A stretch of DNA of 64,000 nt from CAYFPO01 sp964345035 (GTDB taxonomy: Bacteria; Fidelibacterota; Marinisomatia; SCGC-AAA003-L08; GCA-002704045), in the NCBI GenBank assembly GCA_964345035.1, contig CAYFPO010000003.1:62001-126000 (forward strand), read 5' to 3'. Shown one piece after another: positions 45,518 through 55,476 of this stretch; positions within the stretch are counted from its first letter, which is position 1; the number at the start of each line of letters is the position of its first letter. The position numbers were made by a program, and so were the translations under genes. Under the pieces are notes generated by a model, which saw nothing but the letters and a program-made list of their open reading frames with translations, had not been told where the DNA came from and did not search any database.

Positions 45518-46170
45518 AATATACTCCTAACAATTAAGGATATAAATTGCAGTGTGTCTGAAAGATGTTTAATATGACTTCCTTCGTCATTATAGATAGT
45601 AGGGATATTTATTTGTGCAAATGTACCACCATTACACAAAATTTTCATCAATACTTCAGACTCAAAATGAAATCCCTTCTCATTGAAATCATATTTTGAA
45701 ATAGATTTCAATTTATACCGCCTATAGCCGCATTGTGAGTCTGAAATAATTTTCCCACATCGTAATGAAAGGATAAATGACGTGATAAAATTTGATATCC
45801 TACGGTGAAATGGCATTCCATCTGAGAAATTTCTATTTCCGGATACGATATCAATTGACTGATCTAATTGAATAAATTCCTGGATACAGCTTGGATCGTG
45901 CTGACCATCTGAATCAATAGTAATTGCAGAAGTATAATTGTTCTCAATGGCGTATTTAAAACCACGCATTAAACTGAATCCCTTACCGTAATTAGTTTGA
46001 TTTTTTAGCACTACAGCACCTAAACAATCTATAGAAATTGGCACCTCAGATCCATCATCAATAATAATTATATTTGGTATTTGTTGAATTACATCCTCAA
46101 TGAGTGAGTTGAATCTATTGTTTGGATTATAGGCAGGGATGACAACAACAATATTTTCCATTGATTTCAT
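45511..46170 (-). CDS. Family 2 glycosyltransferase
   Basis: 219-residue GT-A glycosyltransferase, with the nucleotide-sugar motifs VVVIPAYNPNNRF, IIIDDGS and TIDSDGQHDP (DxD-type metal site near residue 80), and GNRNFSDGMPFHRRISN. It resembles dolichyl-phosphate mannose synthase-like GT2 enzymes but has no membrane tail. It ends overlapping the COG2426 gene. The donor is not evident. The polysaccharide deacetylase further upstream hints at envelope polysaccharide work. Confidence 0.87.
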   Translation of the reverse strand: MKSMENIVVVIPAYNPNNRFNSLIEDVIQQIPNIIIIDDGSEVPISIDCLGAVVLKNQTNYGKGFSLMRGFKYAIENNYTSAITIDSDGQHDPSCIQEFIQLDQSIDIVSGNRNFSDGMPFHRRISNFITSFILSLRCGKIISDSQCGYRRYKLKSISKYDFNEKGFHFESEVLMKILCNGGTFAQINIPTIYNDEGSHIKHLSDTLQFISLIVRSIFW

Positions 46171-46220
46171 GGCTTAACGTGAACAGAATTAATATTAGCC
46201 GGGAATTGTTAAAATTAAAT

Positions 46221-46580
46221 TTATTTACAACGATCAATTAAATCTTGAATTGAATCCAATTCAGATTTAATCCGTTTAAATCGTTTGATTTTAGCACTGT
46301 TATCTGATTGTGGTGGAGATTGTGCAGCCTTTTGATCCTGATGGTCACTTTTTAAGAATTGGCGGGCACCGTTGATTGTAAATTTTTGATTATACAATAA
46401 ATCTTTTATTTTTAATATAAAATCAATGTCTGATTTCCTATAAGTTCTATTTCCTGCTTTATTTTTAGGAGGATTTAATTGAGAAAATTCCGTTTCCCAA
46501 TATCGCAGTACATATTGTTTTAAATCGGCCAATTTGCTGACCTCACTAATTGAATAATATAATTTTTTTATTTCTTTCAT
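46221..46580 (-). CDS. MerR-family transcriptional regulator
   Basis: 119-residue regulator with an N-terminal MerR winged helix: YSISEVSKLADLKQYVLRYWETEF, then NRTYRKSDIDFILKIKDLLY. A low-complexity linker and a C-terminal coiled-coil segment follow (residues about 90-118). No metal-binding cysteine pattern is seen. Short MerR proteins like this are common as stand-alone regulators, and the target is unknown. Confidence 0.88.
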   Translation of the reverse strand: MKEIKKLYYSISEVSKLADLKQYVLRYWETEFSQLNPPKNKAGNRTYRKSDIDFILKIKDLLYNQKFTINGARQFLKSDHQDQKAAQSPPQSDNSAKIKRFKRIKSELDSIQDLIDRCK

Positions 46581-46640
46581 TTGTTTTTTGAACTGATTAT
46601 TAGTTAAAGTAACACTTTATTTTAATAATATTAGTTGATA

Positions 46641-47402
46641 TTAAACCAGCTCTTTTACGCATATAGTTGCATTAGAACAAAATTGTATTATTTTACTGAA
46701 GAATGTATCTATTGAATTTTGCTCATTAATAAGAGTTTCAATTGATTTCAGTGTAGTTGTTCCAAATATTTGAAATCTGTAAATTATTCTATTATTATTA
46801 ATATGATTATTACTACAGAATGGCCGCTGCATAAAGATGTTGTCAAAACCTGATTCAAATATTAAATCCAGAATCCAGGGATTATAGGTATTGAATGGAA
46901 TACAATAGGAATGAATTTCTTTATCTAATTTATCTTCAAGTGTATATTTTGCGGTCAATATATCATTTTTTATTTCGTCTGATGTCATAGATGAATACGG
47001 ATGATGATAGAATCCATGACATCCTACCTCCCAACCATAATCTACCAATTCTTTTAGCTGTTCCAGGTTTAAATGTGTTAAAGAATTTAGTAATATATTA
47101 TAGTCCCAGGAATTAGTTTTTCCAATATATGCAGTAACAGGAAATACAATTCCTTTCATACCATAATTTTCCATCAATGGAAATACTTCAGTAAAAACAG
47201 ATTCATATCCATCATCAAATGTAATGTAAATAGAATTTCCTTTGATTGGTTGATTGGTAGTGATCGGACATTTATTTAAATCAGAAATTAAATCCAGGAT
47301 AGTTGCAAATCTTTTGGGGTTTAGGTGATTTAATCCCGGCATCATCTTTGGTGAGATATTGTGAAAGGAGAAAGCTAACGGGTGATCAATTGGGGAGGAC
47401 AT
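46641..47402 (-). CDS. Polysaccharide deacetylase (NodB homology) family protein
   Basis: 253-residue protein of the carbohydrate esterase 4/NodB family. The catalytic block YITFDDGYESVF carries Asp-Asp near residue 60, and the metal-binding CHGFYHHPYSSM (HxxxH-type) lies near 127. The start at 47402 (MSSPIDHPLAFSF) is preferred, because the earlier ATG 47441 would place 13 extra residues inside ald. It overlaps the end of ald by 17 bp. No signal peptide is visible, so the substrate may be a lipid-linked sugar. Confidence 0.83.
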   Translation of the reverse strand: MSSPIDHPLAFSFHNISPKMMPGLNHLNPKRFATILDLISDLNKCPITTNQPIKGNSIYITFDDGYESVFTEVFPLMENYGMKGIVFPVTAYIGKTNSWDYNILLNSLTHLNLEQLKELVDYGWEVGCHGFYHHPYSSMTSDEIKNDILTAKYTLEDKLDKEIHSYCIPFNTYNPWILDLIFESGFDNIFMQRPFCSNNHINNNRIIYRFQIFGTTTLKSIETLINEQNSIDTFFSKIIQFCSNATICVKELV

Positions 47403-48504
47403 CCTCAATTGAATGATATTCCAAATTAAATGTGTCTGCAACTCCTTTGTGTGTCACTTTACCTTTATAAAGATTTAGACCTTTTTGCAGCTCGATATCC
47501 GTTTTAATTATTTTATCAAATCCATGAATTGCAATTTTTTCAACATATGGATACGTGACATTTGCCAATGCAATAGTTGAGGTATACGGAACAGCTCCCG
47601 GCATATTAGCTACACAGTAGTGCATAATTCCATCTATTTCAAAAATAGGATTTTTGTGGGTTGTAGGTTTGGATGTTTCAACGCACCCGCCCTGATCAAC
47701 AGCAACATCAACAATAACAGCACCGCGGGGCATTAATTTCAGCATGCTTCTGGTTACTAAATTTGGTGCTTTCGCACCAACAATCAACACAGCTCCTATC
47801 AAAAGATCTGTTTTTGGCAATAATTCTCTGATATTATGTTCATGTGAATACATTGTGAATACATTGGAAGGCATAATATCATCAAGATATTTCAATCTTT
47901 CAGGGCTTATATCCAAAATATATACCTTAGCACCAATACCAGCGGCAAGCTTTGCTGCATTCATCCCTACAATGCCGCCACCTAAAATTGTAATAGTTGC
48001 AGGCTCAACACCCGGGACACCGCTTAATAATAATCCTTTGCCTCCCATATTAGATTCCAAAGCCTTTGCACCATTTTGAATTGCCATTCTGCCTGCTACC
48101 TCACTCATTGGTACAAGTAATGGTAATTCACCATTTTGAACCTGGACTGTCTCATACGCAAGAGCTATTCCTCCAGTATCAATAAATTTAGTTGTAAGGT
48201 TTTCATCGGCGGCAAAATGAAAATATGTGAATACAACTTGATTCAATCGGATTTTTTTTAATTCAACTTCCTGTGGTTCTTTTACTTTAACGATAATTTC
48301 AGAACGTTCATATATTTCATCTGGTGAACTGATTATTTCAGCTCCAGCGTCTATATAAGCTTTATCTGTGAAACCACTTCGTATACCAGCATCTTTTTCA
48401 ACTAAAACGGTTGCTCCCAATCTGGTTAAGCTTTGTACACCAAATGGAATCATAGATACACGATTCTCATCTGATTTAATTTCCCTTGGAATTCCAATAA
48501 TCAT
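47386..48504 (-). CDS. ald: Alanine dehydrogenase
   Basis: NAD-dependent enzyme interconverting L-alanine and pyruvate plus ammonia. 372 aa. It begins MIIGIPREIKSDENRVSM, shows catalytic Lys/His segments (EKDAGIRSGF, FTYFHFAADENLTT) and the Rossmann motif TILGGGIVGMNAAKLAAGIGA near residue 170. DVAVDQGGCVETSKPTTH is diagnostic. Preceded by pnp on the same strand with a 29-bp gap. Confidence 0.95.
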   Translation of the reverse strand: MIIGIPREIKSDENRVSMIPFGVQSLTRLGATVLVEKDAGIRSGFTDKAYIDAGAEIISSPDEIYERSEIIVKVKEPQEVELKKIRLNQVVFTYFHFAADENLTTKFIDTGGIALAYETVQVQNGELPLLVPMSEVAGRMAIQNGAKALESNMGGKGLLLSGVPGVEPATITILGGGIVGMNAAKLAAGIGAKVYILDISPERLKYLDDIMPSNVFTMYSHEHNIRELLPKTDLLIGAVLIVGAKAPNLVTRSMLKLMPRGAVIVDVAVDQGGCVETSKPTTHKNPIFEIDGIMHYCVANMPGAVPYTSTIALANVTYPYVEKIAIHGFDKIIKTDIELQKGLNLYKGKVTHKGVADTFNLEYHSIEDVLPN

Positions 48505-48533
48505 ATTGAAAATAAGATTATTTTATTAAACTA

Positions 48534-50699
48534 TTATGTCCGCTGTTTTTGAAATCCTTTAGATCGTTTTTTGTGTTTATTTCCACTATTAAAGGATTTA
48601 TTATTGTTACCTTTATAATTATCCGGCTTAGGCAATAAAGCCTTTATACTAAAATTCAATCGTTTCATGTTGTCAATTTCTTGAAGTTTCACCTTTACTT
48701 CATCACCAACTTTTACCACATCTTCAACTTTACCAACATGTTCCCAGGCCAATTCAGATATATGCACCAATCCTTCATGTCCTGGTGCAATAGACACAAA
48801 TGCGCCAAAATCCATAATTTTAACTACTGTTGCATCGTAAGATTCACCTGGTTCAGGTACAAGATTGTATTTTTCAACAATACTTTTTACCTTTTCCATT
48901 GGTTCAGAATCAATTCCCATAATTATAACCCTGCCGTCATCATCAACATTAATTTGGCATTCATAATCTTCTATCAGCTTTTTAATATTCTTTCCGCCTG
49001 GCCCTATAAAATCACCTATTCTGTCTACAGGCAATTCACTTTGTATGATTTTAGGGGCAAATTTTGACAACTGTTTTCGGGGAGATGACAGTTCATCATT
49101 CATTTTTTGCAGAATATGTAATCGCCCATCTTTTGCTTGTTGTAGTGCCTTTTTCATAATAGGAATGGGTAGTCCATCAATTTTAAGGTCCATTTGTATT
49201 GCCGTAATTCCTTTATCAGAACCTGTAACTTTAAAGTCCATGTCACCAAGATGATCTTCCGTTCCAAGGATGTCTGACAATATTGCGTAATTATCCTCAT
49301 CTTCCATAATTAACCCCATAGCAATACCAGCTACTGGAGTGGTTATTGGTACACCGGCATCCATTAATGACATAGTTGCACCGCATACTGTTGCCATAGA
49401 GGATGATCCATTGGATTCCAAAATATCTGACACAATCCGATAAGTATACGGAAATTCTTCTTGTGTAGGTATCACCCGTTTTAATGCCCGTTCAGCAAGA
49501 TTTCCATGTCCTACTTCTCTCCTTGATAAACCCATGAATTTTCTGACTTCACCTACACTGAATGGCGGAAAATTATAATGAAGCATATAATTTTTGTACG
49601 ATAACCCATCAATATTGTCAAGCATTTGTTCATCTCTTTTACCACCCAATGTTGTTACCACAAGAGCTTGAGTTTCACCTCTAGTAAAAAGTGCAGAACC
49701 GTGAGTCCTTGGAAGAACCTCTGTTTGAATGGATATATCCCGAATATCTGAATGCCCCCTTCCGTCAGCTCGAACACCATTAATTGTTTTAGTCCGCAAA
49801 TCAATGCTGACTTTCTCATTGATGATATTTCTGATGGTCTTTTCATCATCTGGATATTCTTCAATCAAATTATCAACTATGGAATCAGTAAATTCCTGTA
49901 TATCCTGGTACCTTTCGTCTTTCATTTTAGGGTCATTCAGTGATGAAATATTCCCTTCAATTAAATTTAAAACTGTATCATTCAATTTAGAATCTAATTC
50001 AGTCGGAATAAATTCTTTTTTTTCTTTACCACATTCTTCAGCTAATTCTATCTGAACTTTTATAATATCTTTAATTGCTTCATGAGCGTATTGAATCCCA
50101 GAAAGAAATGTATCTTCAGAAATAAAGTTTGCTTCCCCTTCTACCATGACAATAGAATCTTTTGTACCTGAAACAATTATCTCCATATCGCTTATCTCAG
50201 ATTGTTCTTTCGTTGGATTGATAATAAATTTATCTTCAATTTTACCGACTCTTACCGATGCAATAGGTCCATTCCATGGAATATCTGAAATAGTCAATGC
50301 TGCTGAAGCTCCAATACTTCCTAAAATATCAGGATCGTGTTCACCATCATAAGATAGAACATTGATTAAAATCTGAACTTCACACATAAATCCATCCGGA
50401 AACAGTGGTCTAATTGGCCTGTCAGTTAGTCTGGATGCGATTATTTCATCTTCTGAAGGTCTACCCTCTCTTTTAAAAAATCCACCGGGGATTTTTCCTG
50501 CAGCATACATTTTTTCACGATAATCGACACTGAGCGGGAAATACCCTAAATCAGTGCTTTGATTCATATTGGATGTTGCTGTTACTAATACAATTGTATC
50601 TCCGTAAGTCACCGTTACTGCGCCGTTGGCTTGCTTAGCCATTTTTCCGGTTTCAATAATTAAATTCTTATCGGAAATATTTATTTCCTTTTTATACAT
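48534..50699 (-). CDS. pnp: Polyribonucleotide nucleotidyltransferase
   Basis: 3'-5' phosphorolytic exoribonuclease of the degradosome. 721 aa: two RNase PH domains (GKIPGGFFKREGRPSEDE near 70; ALFTRGETQALVVTTLGG and the DILGTEDHLGDMDFKV active site near 480), then KH (IGPGGKNIKKLIEDY) and S1 (GESYDATVVKIMDFGAFVSI) domains. Follows rpsO by 13 bp, the usual bacterial order. Confidence 0.97.
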   Translation of the reverse strand: MYKKEINISDKNLIIETGKMAKQANGAVTVTYGDTIVLVTATSNMNQSTDLGYFPLSVDYREKMYAAGKIPGGFFKREGRPSEDEIIASRLTDRPIRPLFPDGFMCEVQILINVLSYDGEHDPDILGSIGASAALTISDIPWNGPIASVRVGKIEDKFIINPTKEQSEISDMEIIVSGTKDSIVMVEGEANFISEDTFLSGIQYAHEAIKDIIKVQIELAEECGKEKKEFIPTELDSKLNDTVLNLIEGNISSLNDPKMKDERYQDIQEFTDSIVDNLIEEYPDDEKTIRNIINEKVSIDLRTKTINGVRADGRGHSDIRDISIQTEVLPRTHGSALFTRGETQALVVTTLGGKRDEQMLDNIDGLSYKNYMLHYNFPPFSVGEVRKFMGLSRREVGHGNLAERALKRVIPTQEEFPYTYRIVSDILESNGSSSMATVCGATMSLMDAGVPITTPVAGIAMGLIMEDEDNYAILSDILGTEDHLGDMDFKVTGSDKGITAIQMDLKIDGLPIPIMKKALQQAKDGRLHILQKMNDELSSPRKQLSKFAPKIIQSELPVDRIGDFIGPGGKNIKKLIEDYECQINVDDDGRVIIMGIDSEPMEKVKSIVEKYNLVPEPGESYDATVVKIMDFGAFVSIAPGHEGLVHISELAWEHVGKVEDVVKVGDEVKVKLQEIDNMKRLNFSIKALLPKPDNYKGNNNKSFNSGNKHKKRSKGFQKQRT

Positions 50700-50712
50700 T
50701 ATTTTCCTTTTT

Positions 50713-50982
50713 TTATTTTCTTAATCCCAGTTCTGTCCTGAGTTTTTCATATTTCCCTGGATCTTGCTTAATTAGGTATTTTGCCAGTTTTCTTCTCTGT
50801 GCTACCATTTTTGTCAATCCCCTTTCACCGCTGAAGTCCTTTTTATTTTTCTTTAAATGTTCAGTGATGTTTCTAATTCTTTCAGTTAACAAAGCTATTT
50901 GTGCCTCAATAGAACCTGAATTTGATTCTATTCCGCCAAATTGATTAATTAACTCCATTTTTCTTTCTTTCGTTATAGACAT
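50713..50982 (-). CDS. rpsO: Ribosomal protein S15
   Basis: 30S subunit protein, 89 aa from ATG 50982 (MSITKERKMELINQFG). An earlier in-frame ATG at 50997 would add five residues overlapping ribF and is less likely. The helical core SGSIEAQIALLTERIRNITEHLKKNKKDF and RRKLAKYL segments are diagnostic. Sits between ribF and pnp as in many genomes. Confidence 0.97.
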   Translation of the reverse strand: MSITKERKMELINQFGGIESNSGSIEAQIALLTERIRNITEHLKKNKKDFSGERGLTKMVAQRRKLAKYLIKQDPGKYEKLRTELGLRK

Positions 50983-50996
50983 AAGTCTCCTGTTCA

Positions 50997-51926
50997 TTAA
51001 ACTTCTAAATATTGCTTACAAACTTCCCTATCAATTTTCAGTTGACTAATAAGTTCATCAGTTGAATTGAATTTTTTCTCTGGTCTGAGAAACTTTAGAA
51101 AAGTGATTTTAATTTTTTCTCCATATAAATTGTTGGTGAAATCTTTAAATAAATTTACCTCGATTTCTGCACTCCTTGTATCATTAAAAGTTGGTCTGAA
51201 TCCAATATTGCACATTCCATTTATAATATAGCCTTGAAATTCTGCACGTATGCAATATGATCCATTTGCGGGGATCAATTGATCTTTGTTCACTGGTTCT
51301 AAATTTGCAGTTGGAAATGATAAATTCACACCTCGACCACTGCCTTGTTTAATTTTACCCACTAATTCATATTCCCAGCCCAGATATTTATTTGCAGATT
51401 CAATGTCATTATTTTTAATGCAATTTCTAATCAAAGTGCTGTTGATAATCTTTCCGTCCACTTCTAATGGCCCCAATAGAATTGAATTATACCCAAATAT
51501 TTCTTCACGAGACTTCAATAATTGGTAATTCCCCTCGCGATTATGGCCAAAATGGTGGTCATGTCCTACGATAATAAACTTTGGATTGAAAAACCGTATT
51601 ATTATATTTTTGAGGAATTCATCAGCAGAAATATTAGATATATTTTTTGAGAAAGGAATGACAATGAGATTCTGAATTCCAAATTTTTCAATTAGACTGA
51701 TTTTTTTTTCTATGGTTGTAAGTAATTTTTTATTTTTTTGAGGATTTAATATTTGTTGTGGATGAGGATCAAATGTAATAAGCACTGAATCTAGACCATC
51801 TCTGGCTATGTATTTAATTTCATTGAGCAGACTTTGATGCCCTAAATGAATCCCGTCAAAAGTCCCTATACTGACAACACAGTCTTTTTTAGGCTGTAAT
51901 TCTTTTAGATCTTTGCAGACAACCAT
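50997..51926 (-). CDS. ribF: Bifunctional riboflavin kinase / FAD synthetase
   Basis: Makes FMN and FAD from riboflavin. 309 aa. The N-terminal nucleotidyltransferase domain has SIGTFDGIHLGHQSLL (near 20) and VGHDHHFGHNREG. The C-terminal kinase domain has KQGSGRGVNLSFPTANL and NIGFRPTF. Overlaps truB by 22 bp in the standard truB-ribF-rpsO arrangement. Confidence 0.96.
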   Translation of the reverse strand: MVVCKDLKELQPKKDCVVSIGTFDGIHLGHQSLLNEIKYIARDGLDSVLITFDPHPQQILNPQKNKKLLTTIEKKISLIEKFGIQNLIVIPFSKNISNISADEFLKNIIIRFFNPKFIIVGHDHHFGHNREGNYQLLKSREEIFGYNSILLGPLEVDGKIINSTLIRNCIKNNDIESANKYLGWEYELVGKIKQGSGRGVNLSFPTANLEPVNKDQLIPANGSYCIRAEFQGYIINGMCNIGFRPTFNDTRSAEIEVNLFKDFTNNLYGEKIKITFLKFLRPEKKFNSTDELISQLKIDREVCKQYLEV

Positions 51927-52579
51927 TCTTTTATATTTTCAATTTCAACTGCATCATCCAATAAATAATTTCCAATCCTCGTTCTCTTTAATGTTTTTAA
52001 TAAACCAACAGTCCCTAAGCATTCAGCAAAATCTCTTGCAATAGCCCGTATATAGGTTCCACGTCCGCATACAATTCTAAAAGTAAATGAATCCTTTAAT
52101 ATTTTAATAATTTCAAATTCATAAATATGTACTTTTCTCGGAGGGATATCAATTTTTATTCCTTTTCTTGCATATGAATATAAAGGTTTACCATTCACTT
52201 TTAATGCTGAATATTGGGGAGGTACTTGATTAATTTCTCCAATAAAAGAATTAGCAATTGATTGAAGATGCTCTGCATTTAAATTTTGAACAGGCAATTT
52301 TTTTGTTACTGGCGATTCAGGGTCAAGTGTATCTGTGGTTTTTCCCAGCTGTATTTCGCCTGTATATTCTTTTTTCCTGTTCATCAAACTGTTGACCATA
52401 GAAGTTGATTTTCCAGTGCAAATTAACAGCAATCCTTCTGCAAATGGATCAAGGGTACCAGAATGACCAACTTTTTTCTGTTTTACGATACCTCTAACCT
52501 TCTTCACAACATCAAATGAAGTCCAATTCACTGGTTTCCAAACAGGAATTATAGTATTAATGGTATTAGTTTGTGTCAT
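51905..52579 (-). CDS. truB: tRNA pseudouridine-55 synthase
   Basis: Modifies U55 in the T loop of tRNAs. 224 aa. The catalytic motif KVGHSGTLDPFAEGLLLICTG (near residue 34-54) has the nucleophilic Asp. YSALKVNGKPLYSYARKG and RIVCGRGTYIRAIARDF follow. Shorter than E. coli TruB because the C-terminal PUA-like domain is absent. Overlaps rbfA by 4 bp. Confidence 0.96.
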   Translation of the reverse strand: MTQTNTINTIIPVWKPVNWTSFDVVKKVRGIVKQKKVGHSGTLDPFAEGLLLICTGKSTSMVNSLMNRKKEYTGEIQLGKTTDTLDPESPVTKKLPVQNLNAEHLQSIANSFIGEINQVPPQYSALKVNGKPLYSYARKGIKIDIPPRKVHIYEFEIIKILKDSFTFRIVCGRGTYIRAIARDFAECLGTVGLLKTLKRTRIGNYLLDDAVEIENIKEWLSAKI

Positions 52580-52932
52580 TTGTCAATGCGCTTAAGCAAT
52601 TCATTTATTTTAGATGCATTTTCAAATGTATCATCATAGTAAAAATTTATCTCAGGAACGTATTTTGTTCTTAATTTTTTACCCATCTGAAAACGAACGT
52701 TTTTTTTATTATTATCAAGTTCCATAAGGATTTCTTCTATAGACAATTTGTTATCAATACAACTTACAAAAATTTTCGCGTGTTTTAGATCTGAAGAAAT
52801 TTGAACTTTTGTTATCGTTAAAAGGCCAGTATCTTTAATAAATACTTTATTAAGGAATACATCTCCAAGTATGGATTTGAGCTCATCACCAAGTCGTTCC
52901 GCCCTGGTATATGGTTTTATAGAGAAATTCAT
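52576..52932 (-). CDS. rbfA: Ribosome-binding factor A
   Basis: Small KH-fold factor for 30S maturation. 118 aa with the family pattern RAERLGDELKSILGDVF, LLTITKVQISSDLKHAKIFVS and RTKYVPEINFYYDDTFENASKINELL. Lies between infB (4-bp overlap) and truB (4-bp overlap). Confidence 0.95.
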   Translation of the reverse strand: MNFSIKPYTRAERLGDELKSILGDVFLNKVFIKDTGLLTITKVQISSDLKHAKIFVSCIDNKLSIEEILMELDNNKKNVRFQMGKKLRTKYVPEINFYYDDTFENASKINELLKRIDK

Positions 52933-55475
52933 GCATGCAATTTTCTTTTAACTTCTTTTATTTCATAGAATTCAATAATATCACCTTCATTGAAATCAAT
53001 AAACCCTTCTATAGCAATTCCGCATTCGAATCCTTCAAGGACTTCACTAGCATCGTCTTTAAATCGCTTTAGTGAAGTTAATAATCCTTCGTGAATTATT
53101 TCATCTTCCCGTTTAATTCGTAATTTAGTATTCCGTATTGCTTTACCTGATTTTATATATGAACCTGCAATAGCAGATTTCCTGCCTACTTTAAAGATAT
53201 TCCTAACTTCTGCAATACCAATTGCAGATTCAATTTCATCTGGTGTCAGCAACCCTTCCAGCGCTAATTTGACTTCGTCAACTGCATCATAAATTATCGA
53301 ATAATTTCTGATATCAATTCCACGACGTTTTGCTATTACTTTTGCTTCCGGGGAAGTTTTTACATTAAAAGCAATAATAACAGCATTAGAAGCCGCAGAC
53401 AATCTAACATCATTTTCAGTGATCATACCCACGGCTCTATGTATAATGTTCACTGCAACCTCTTTAAATGACAGTGCCATAAGTGAATCACTTAAGGCTT
53501 CAATTGACCCGTCTACATCTCCCTTGATAATAATATCAAGGTTTTTAATTTCACCTTCAGAAATCTGTTGTCCAATCTGTTCCAATGTGCGGTATTTAAA
53601 CCTTCGGTGTTCGGCTTCACGTTTGATCTGCGACCTTCCCAGTGCTATCTTTTTAGCTTCCCGTTCATCGCTCATTACTATAAAATTATCTCCGGCATTT
53701 GGTACATCTTCAAATCCGAGCACTTGGACAGGATCCGATGGGGTTGCCATTTTTATTCTTTGATTCCGTTCATTCAATAATGCCCGAACTTTAGAATGCT
53801 GTGTTCCGCAAACAAAAATATCACCTTTATGGAGGGTGCCTTGTTCAATTAATATTGTAGAAATTGGACCAAGCCCTTTGTCCAATCTGGATTCTATAAC
53901 AGTTCCTTTTGCGGCACCTTCTTTAATAGCTTTTAGATCAAGTACCTCAGATTCCAGGAGTATTTTATCAAGCAGGTCATCTATCCCATCACCCGTTTTA
54001 GCAGAAATATTGGAAGACTGAACTTTTCCGCCATATTCTTCAACAAGTATATTTTCTTCCGAAAGCTCCCGTTTAATTTTTTCTATATCTGATTGTGGTC
54101 GGTCAATTTTATTTATGGCAATAATCATCGGAACATCAGCCGCTTGAGCATGATGGATTGCCTCTTTTGTTTGCGGCATTACTGCATCATCCGCTGCAAC
54201 CACAATAACAACTATATCCGTAACTTGTGCTCCTCTGGCCCGCATTGCAGTAAAAGCTTCGTGACCCGGAGTGTCAATAAATGTAATTTTTTTGTTATTT
54301 TTTACGGTTACTTCATATGCCCCTATATGTTGAGTTATGCCGCCTGATTCACCAGCCACCACGTTAGTATCACGAATATAATCCAGCAGAGATGTTTTTC
54401 CGTGGTCAACATGCCCCATTACCGTGACAACCGGTGGACGAAAAACAGCATCACCAGTTTCTTTCTCTGCCAGAACATTTTCAAGTATATCTTCACCAAA
54501 TTCTGTATCCGATGAAATTTGAAATTTGAATTCATCTGCAATCAGCATCAAGTTTTCCATATCCAACCGCTGATTGATAGTTACCATCATTCCCATTTTC
54601 ATACACGCCATTATTACTTCATTTGATGGTACAGACATAGACTGTGCTAATTCATCCACAGTACTGAATTCTGGTATTTTCAAAATATGATTTGATATGG
54701 TCTCATCAGATTTTGATTCGTGTTTTTTCTCGACACGCTTTTGTTTCTTTTTCGGAGTTTTTACATCAAATACTGGAAGTGGCTGTTTAGCTTTAATCTT
54801 TTCAGGAGTTTTTACTTCTTTCGATTCGTTCCCCGGCTTTTTAACTTTTCTGTTTTTATTAATCTTGTCTGCAATCGCAGAGATATCTACTTCTTTTAAT
54901 TTATGACTACCAGACAGTATTTCCTTTAAAACACGATCTTTGTCTGATTTTTTACCAATTGATGGTTTTTGTTTTCCGGGTTTACCTCTACCTGCTTTGG
55001 AATGTACTGAAGGTAAAGAATCAGCTGGTACTCTGGGTTTTACATCTTTTTTGTCTTTTTTAGGATCCTGAGAAGATTGGTGTTCTTCTCGTTCGAGTTT
55101 TAGCCTTTCTGATTCTTTTTTAATTTTATCCTTTAATAATTGATGTGCATTAGCATCTTTTTGTTTTTTTGATTCTAATTTCTTAGAAGGTTTTATTGTT
55201 TTACTAATTGGAGTTTTTGTTTTTTCATCTATATCCTTTTTTCTCCGTGTATCAACAATCGCCTTTCGAGCCTGCTCTTTTCTAAATCTTTCAATTTGAA
55301 GTTTTTCTTTTGAAAATTCACCAAGAATTTTTTCATAAATCTCAATATCAACTTCGGACATTAAACTCTCTACTTTTATATTTTCATCCTTTAAAAAGGA
55401 CATAATATCATTGTGAGAAATATTTAATTCCTTAGCAATATGAAAAATTCTTTTCTTTTTTACATCTGAGGTCAT
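52929..55475 (-). CDS. infB: Translation initiation factor IF-2
   Basis: GTPase that positions initiator tRNA. 848 aa. An N-terminal IF2_N helix (IFHIAKELNISHNDIMSFLK) and a long lysine/glutamate-rich linker to about residue 260 precede a second IF2_N-like segment. The G domain follows (VMGHVDHGKTSLLD, DTPGHEAFTAMRARG, NKID). Domains II to IV follow (DVDGSIEALSDSL) and end in FECGIAIEGFIDFNEGD. Begins 1 bp after nusA. Confidence 0.97.
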   Translation of the reverse strand: MTSDVKKKRIFHIAKELNISHNDIMSFLKDENIKVESLMSEVDIEIYEKILGEFSKEKLQIERFRKEQARKAIVDTRRKKDIDEKTKTPISKTIKPSKKLESKKQKDANAHQLLKDKIKKESERLKLEREEHQSSQDPKKDKKDVKPRVPADSLPSVHSKAGRGKPGKQKPSIGKKSDKDRVLKEILSGSHKLKEVDISAIADKINKNRKVKKPGNESKEVKTPEKIKAKQPLPVFDVKTPKKKQKRVEKKHESKSDETISNHILKIPEFSTVDELAQSMSVPSNEVIMACMKMGMMVTINQRLDMENLMLIADEFKFQISSDTEFGEDILENVLAEKETGDAVFRPPVVTVMGHVDHGKTSLLDYIRDTNVVAGESGGITQHIGAYEVTVKNNKKITFIDTPGHEAFTAMRARGAQVTDIVVIVVAADDAVMPQTKEAIHHAQAADVPMIIAINKIDRPQSDIEKIKRELSEENILVEEYGGKVQSSNISAKTGDGIDDLLDKILLESEVLDLKAIKEGAAKGTVIESRLDKGLGPISTILIEQGTLHKGDIFVCGTQHSKVRALLNERNQRIKMATPSDPVQVLGFEDVPNAGDNFIVMSDEREAKKIALGRSQIKREAEHRRFKYRTLEQIGQQISEGEIKNLDIIIKGDVDGSIEALSDSLMALSFKEVAVNIIHRAVGMITENDVRLSAASNAVIIAFNVKTSPEAKVIAKRRGIDIRNYSIIYDAVDEVKLALEGLLTPDEIESAIGIAEVRNIFKVGRKSAIAGSYIKSGKAIRNTKLRIKREDEIIHEGLLTSLKRFKDDASEVLEGFECGIAIEGFIDFNEGDIIEFYEIKEVKRKLHA

Positions 55476-55476
55476 T

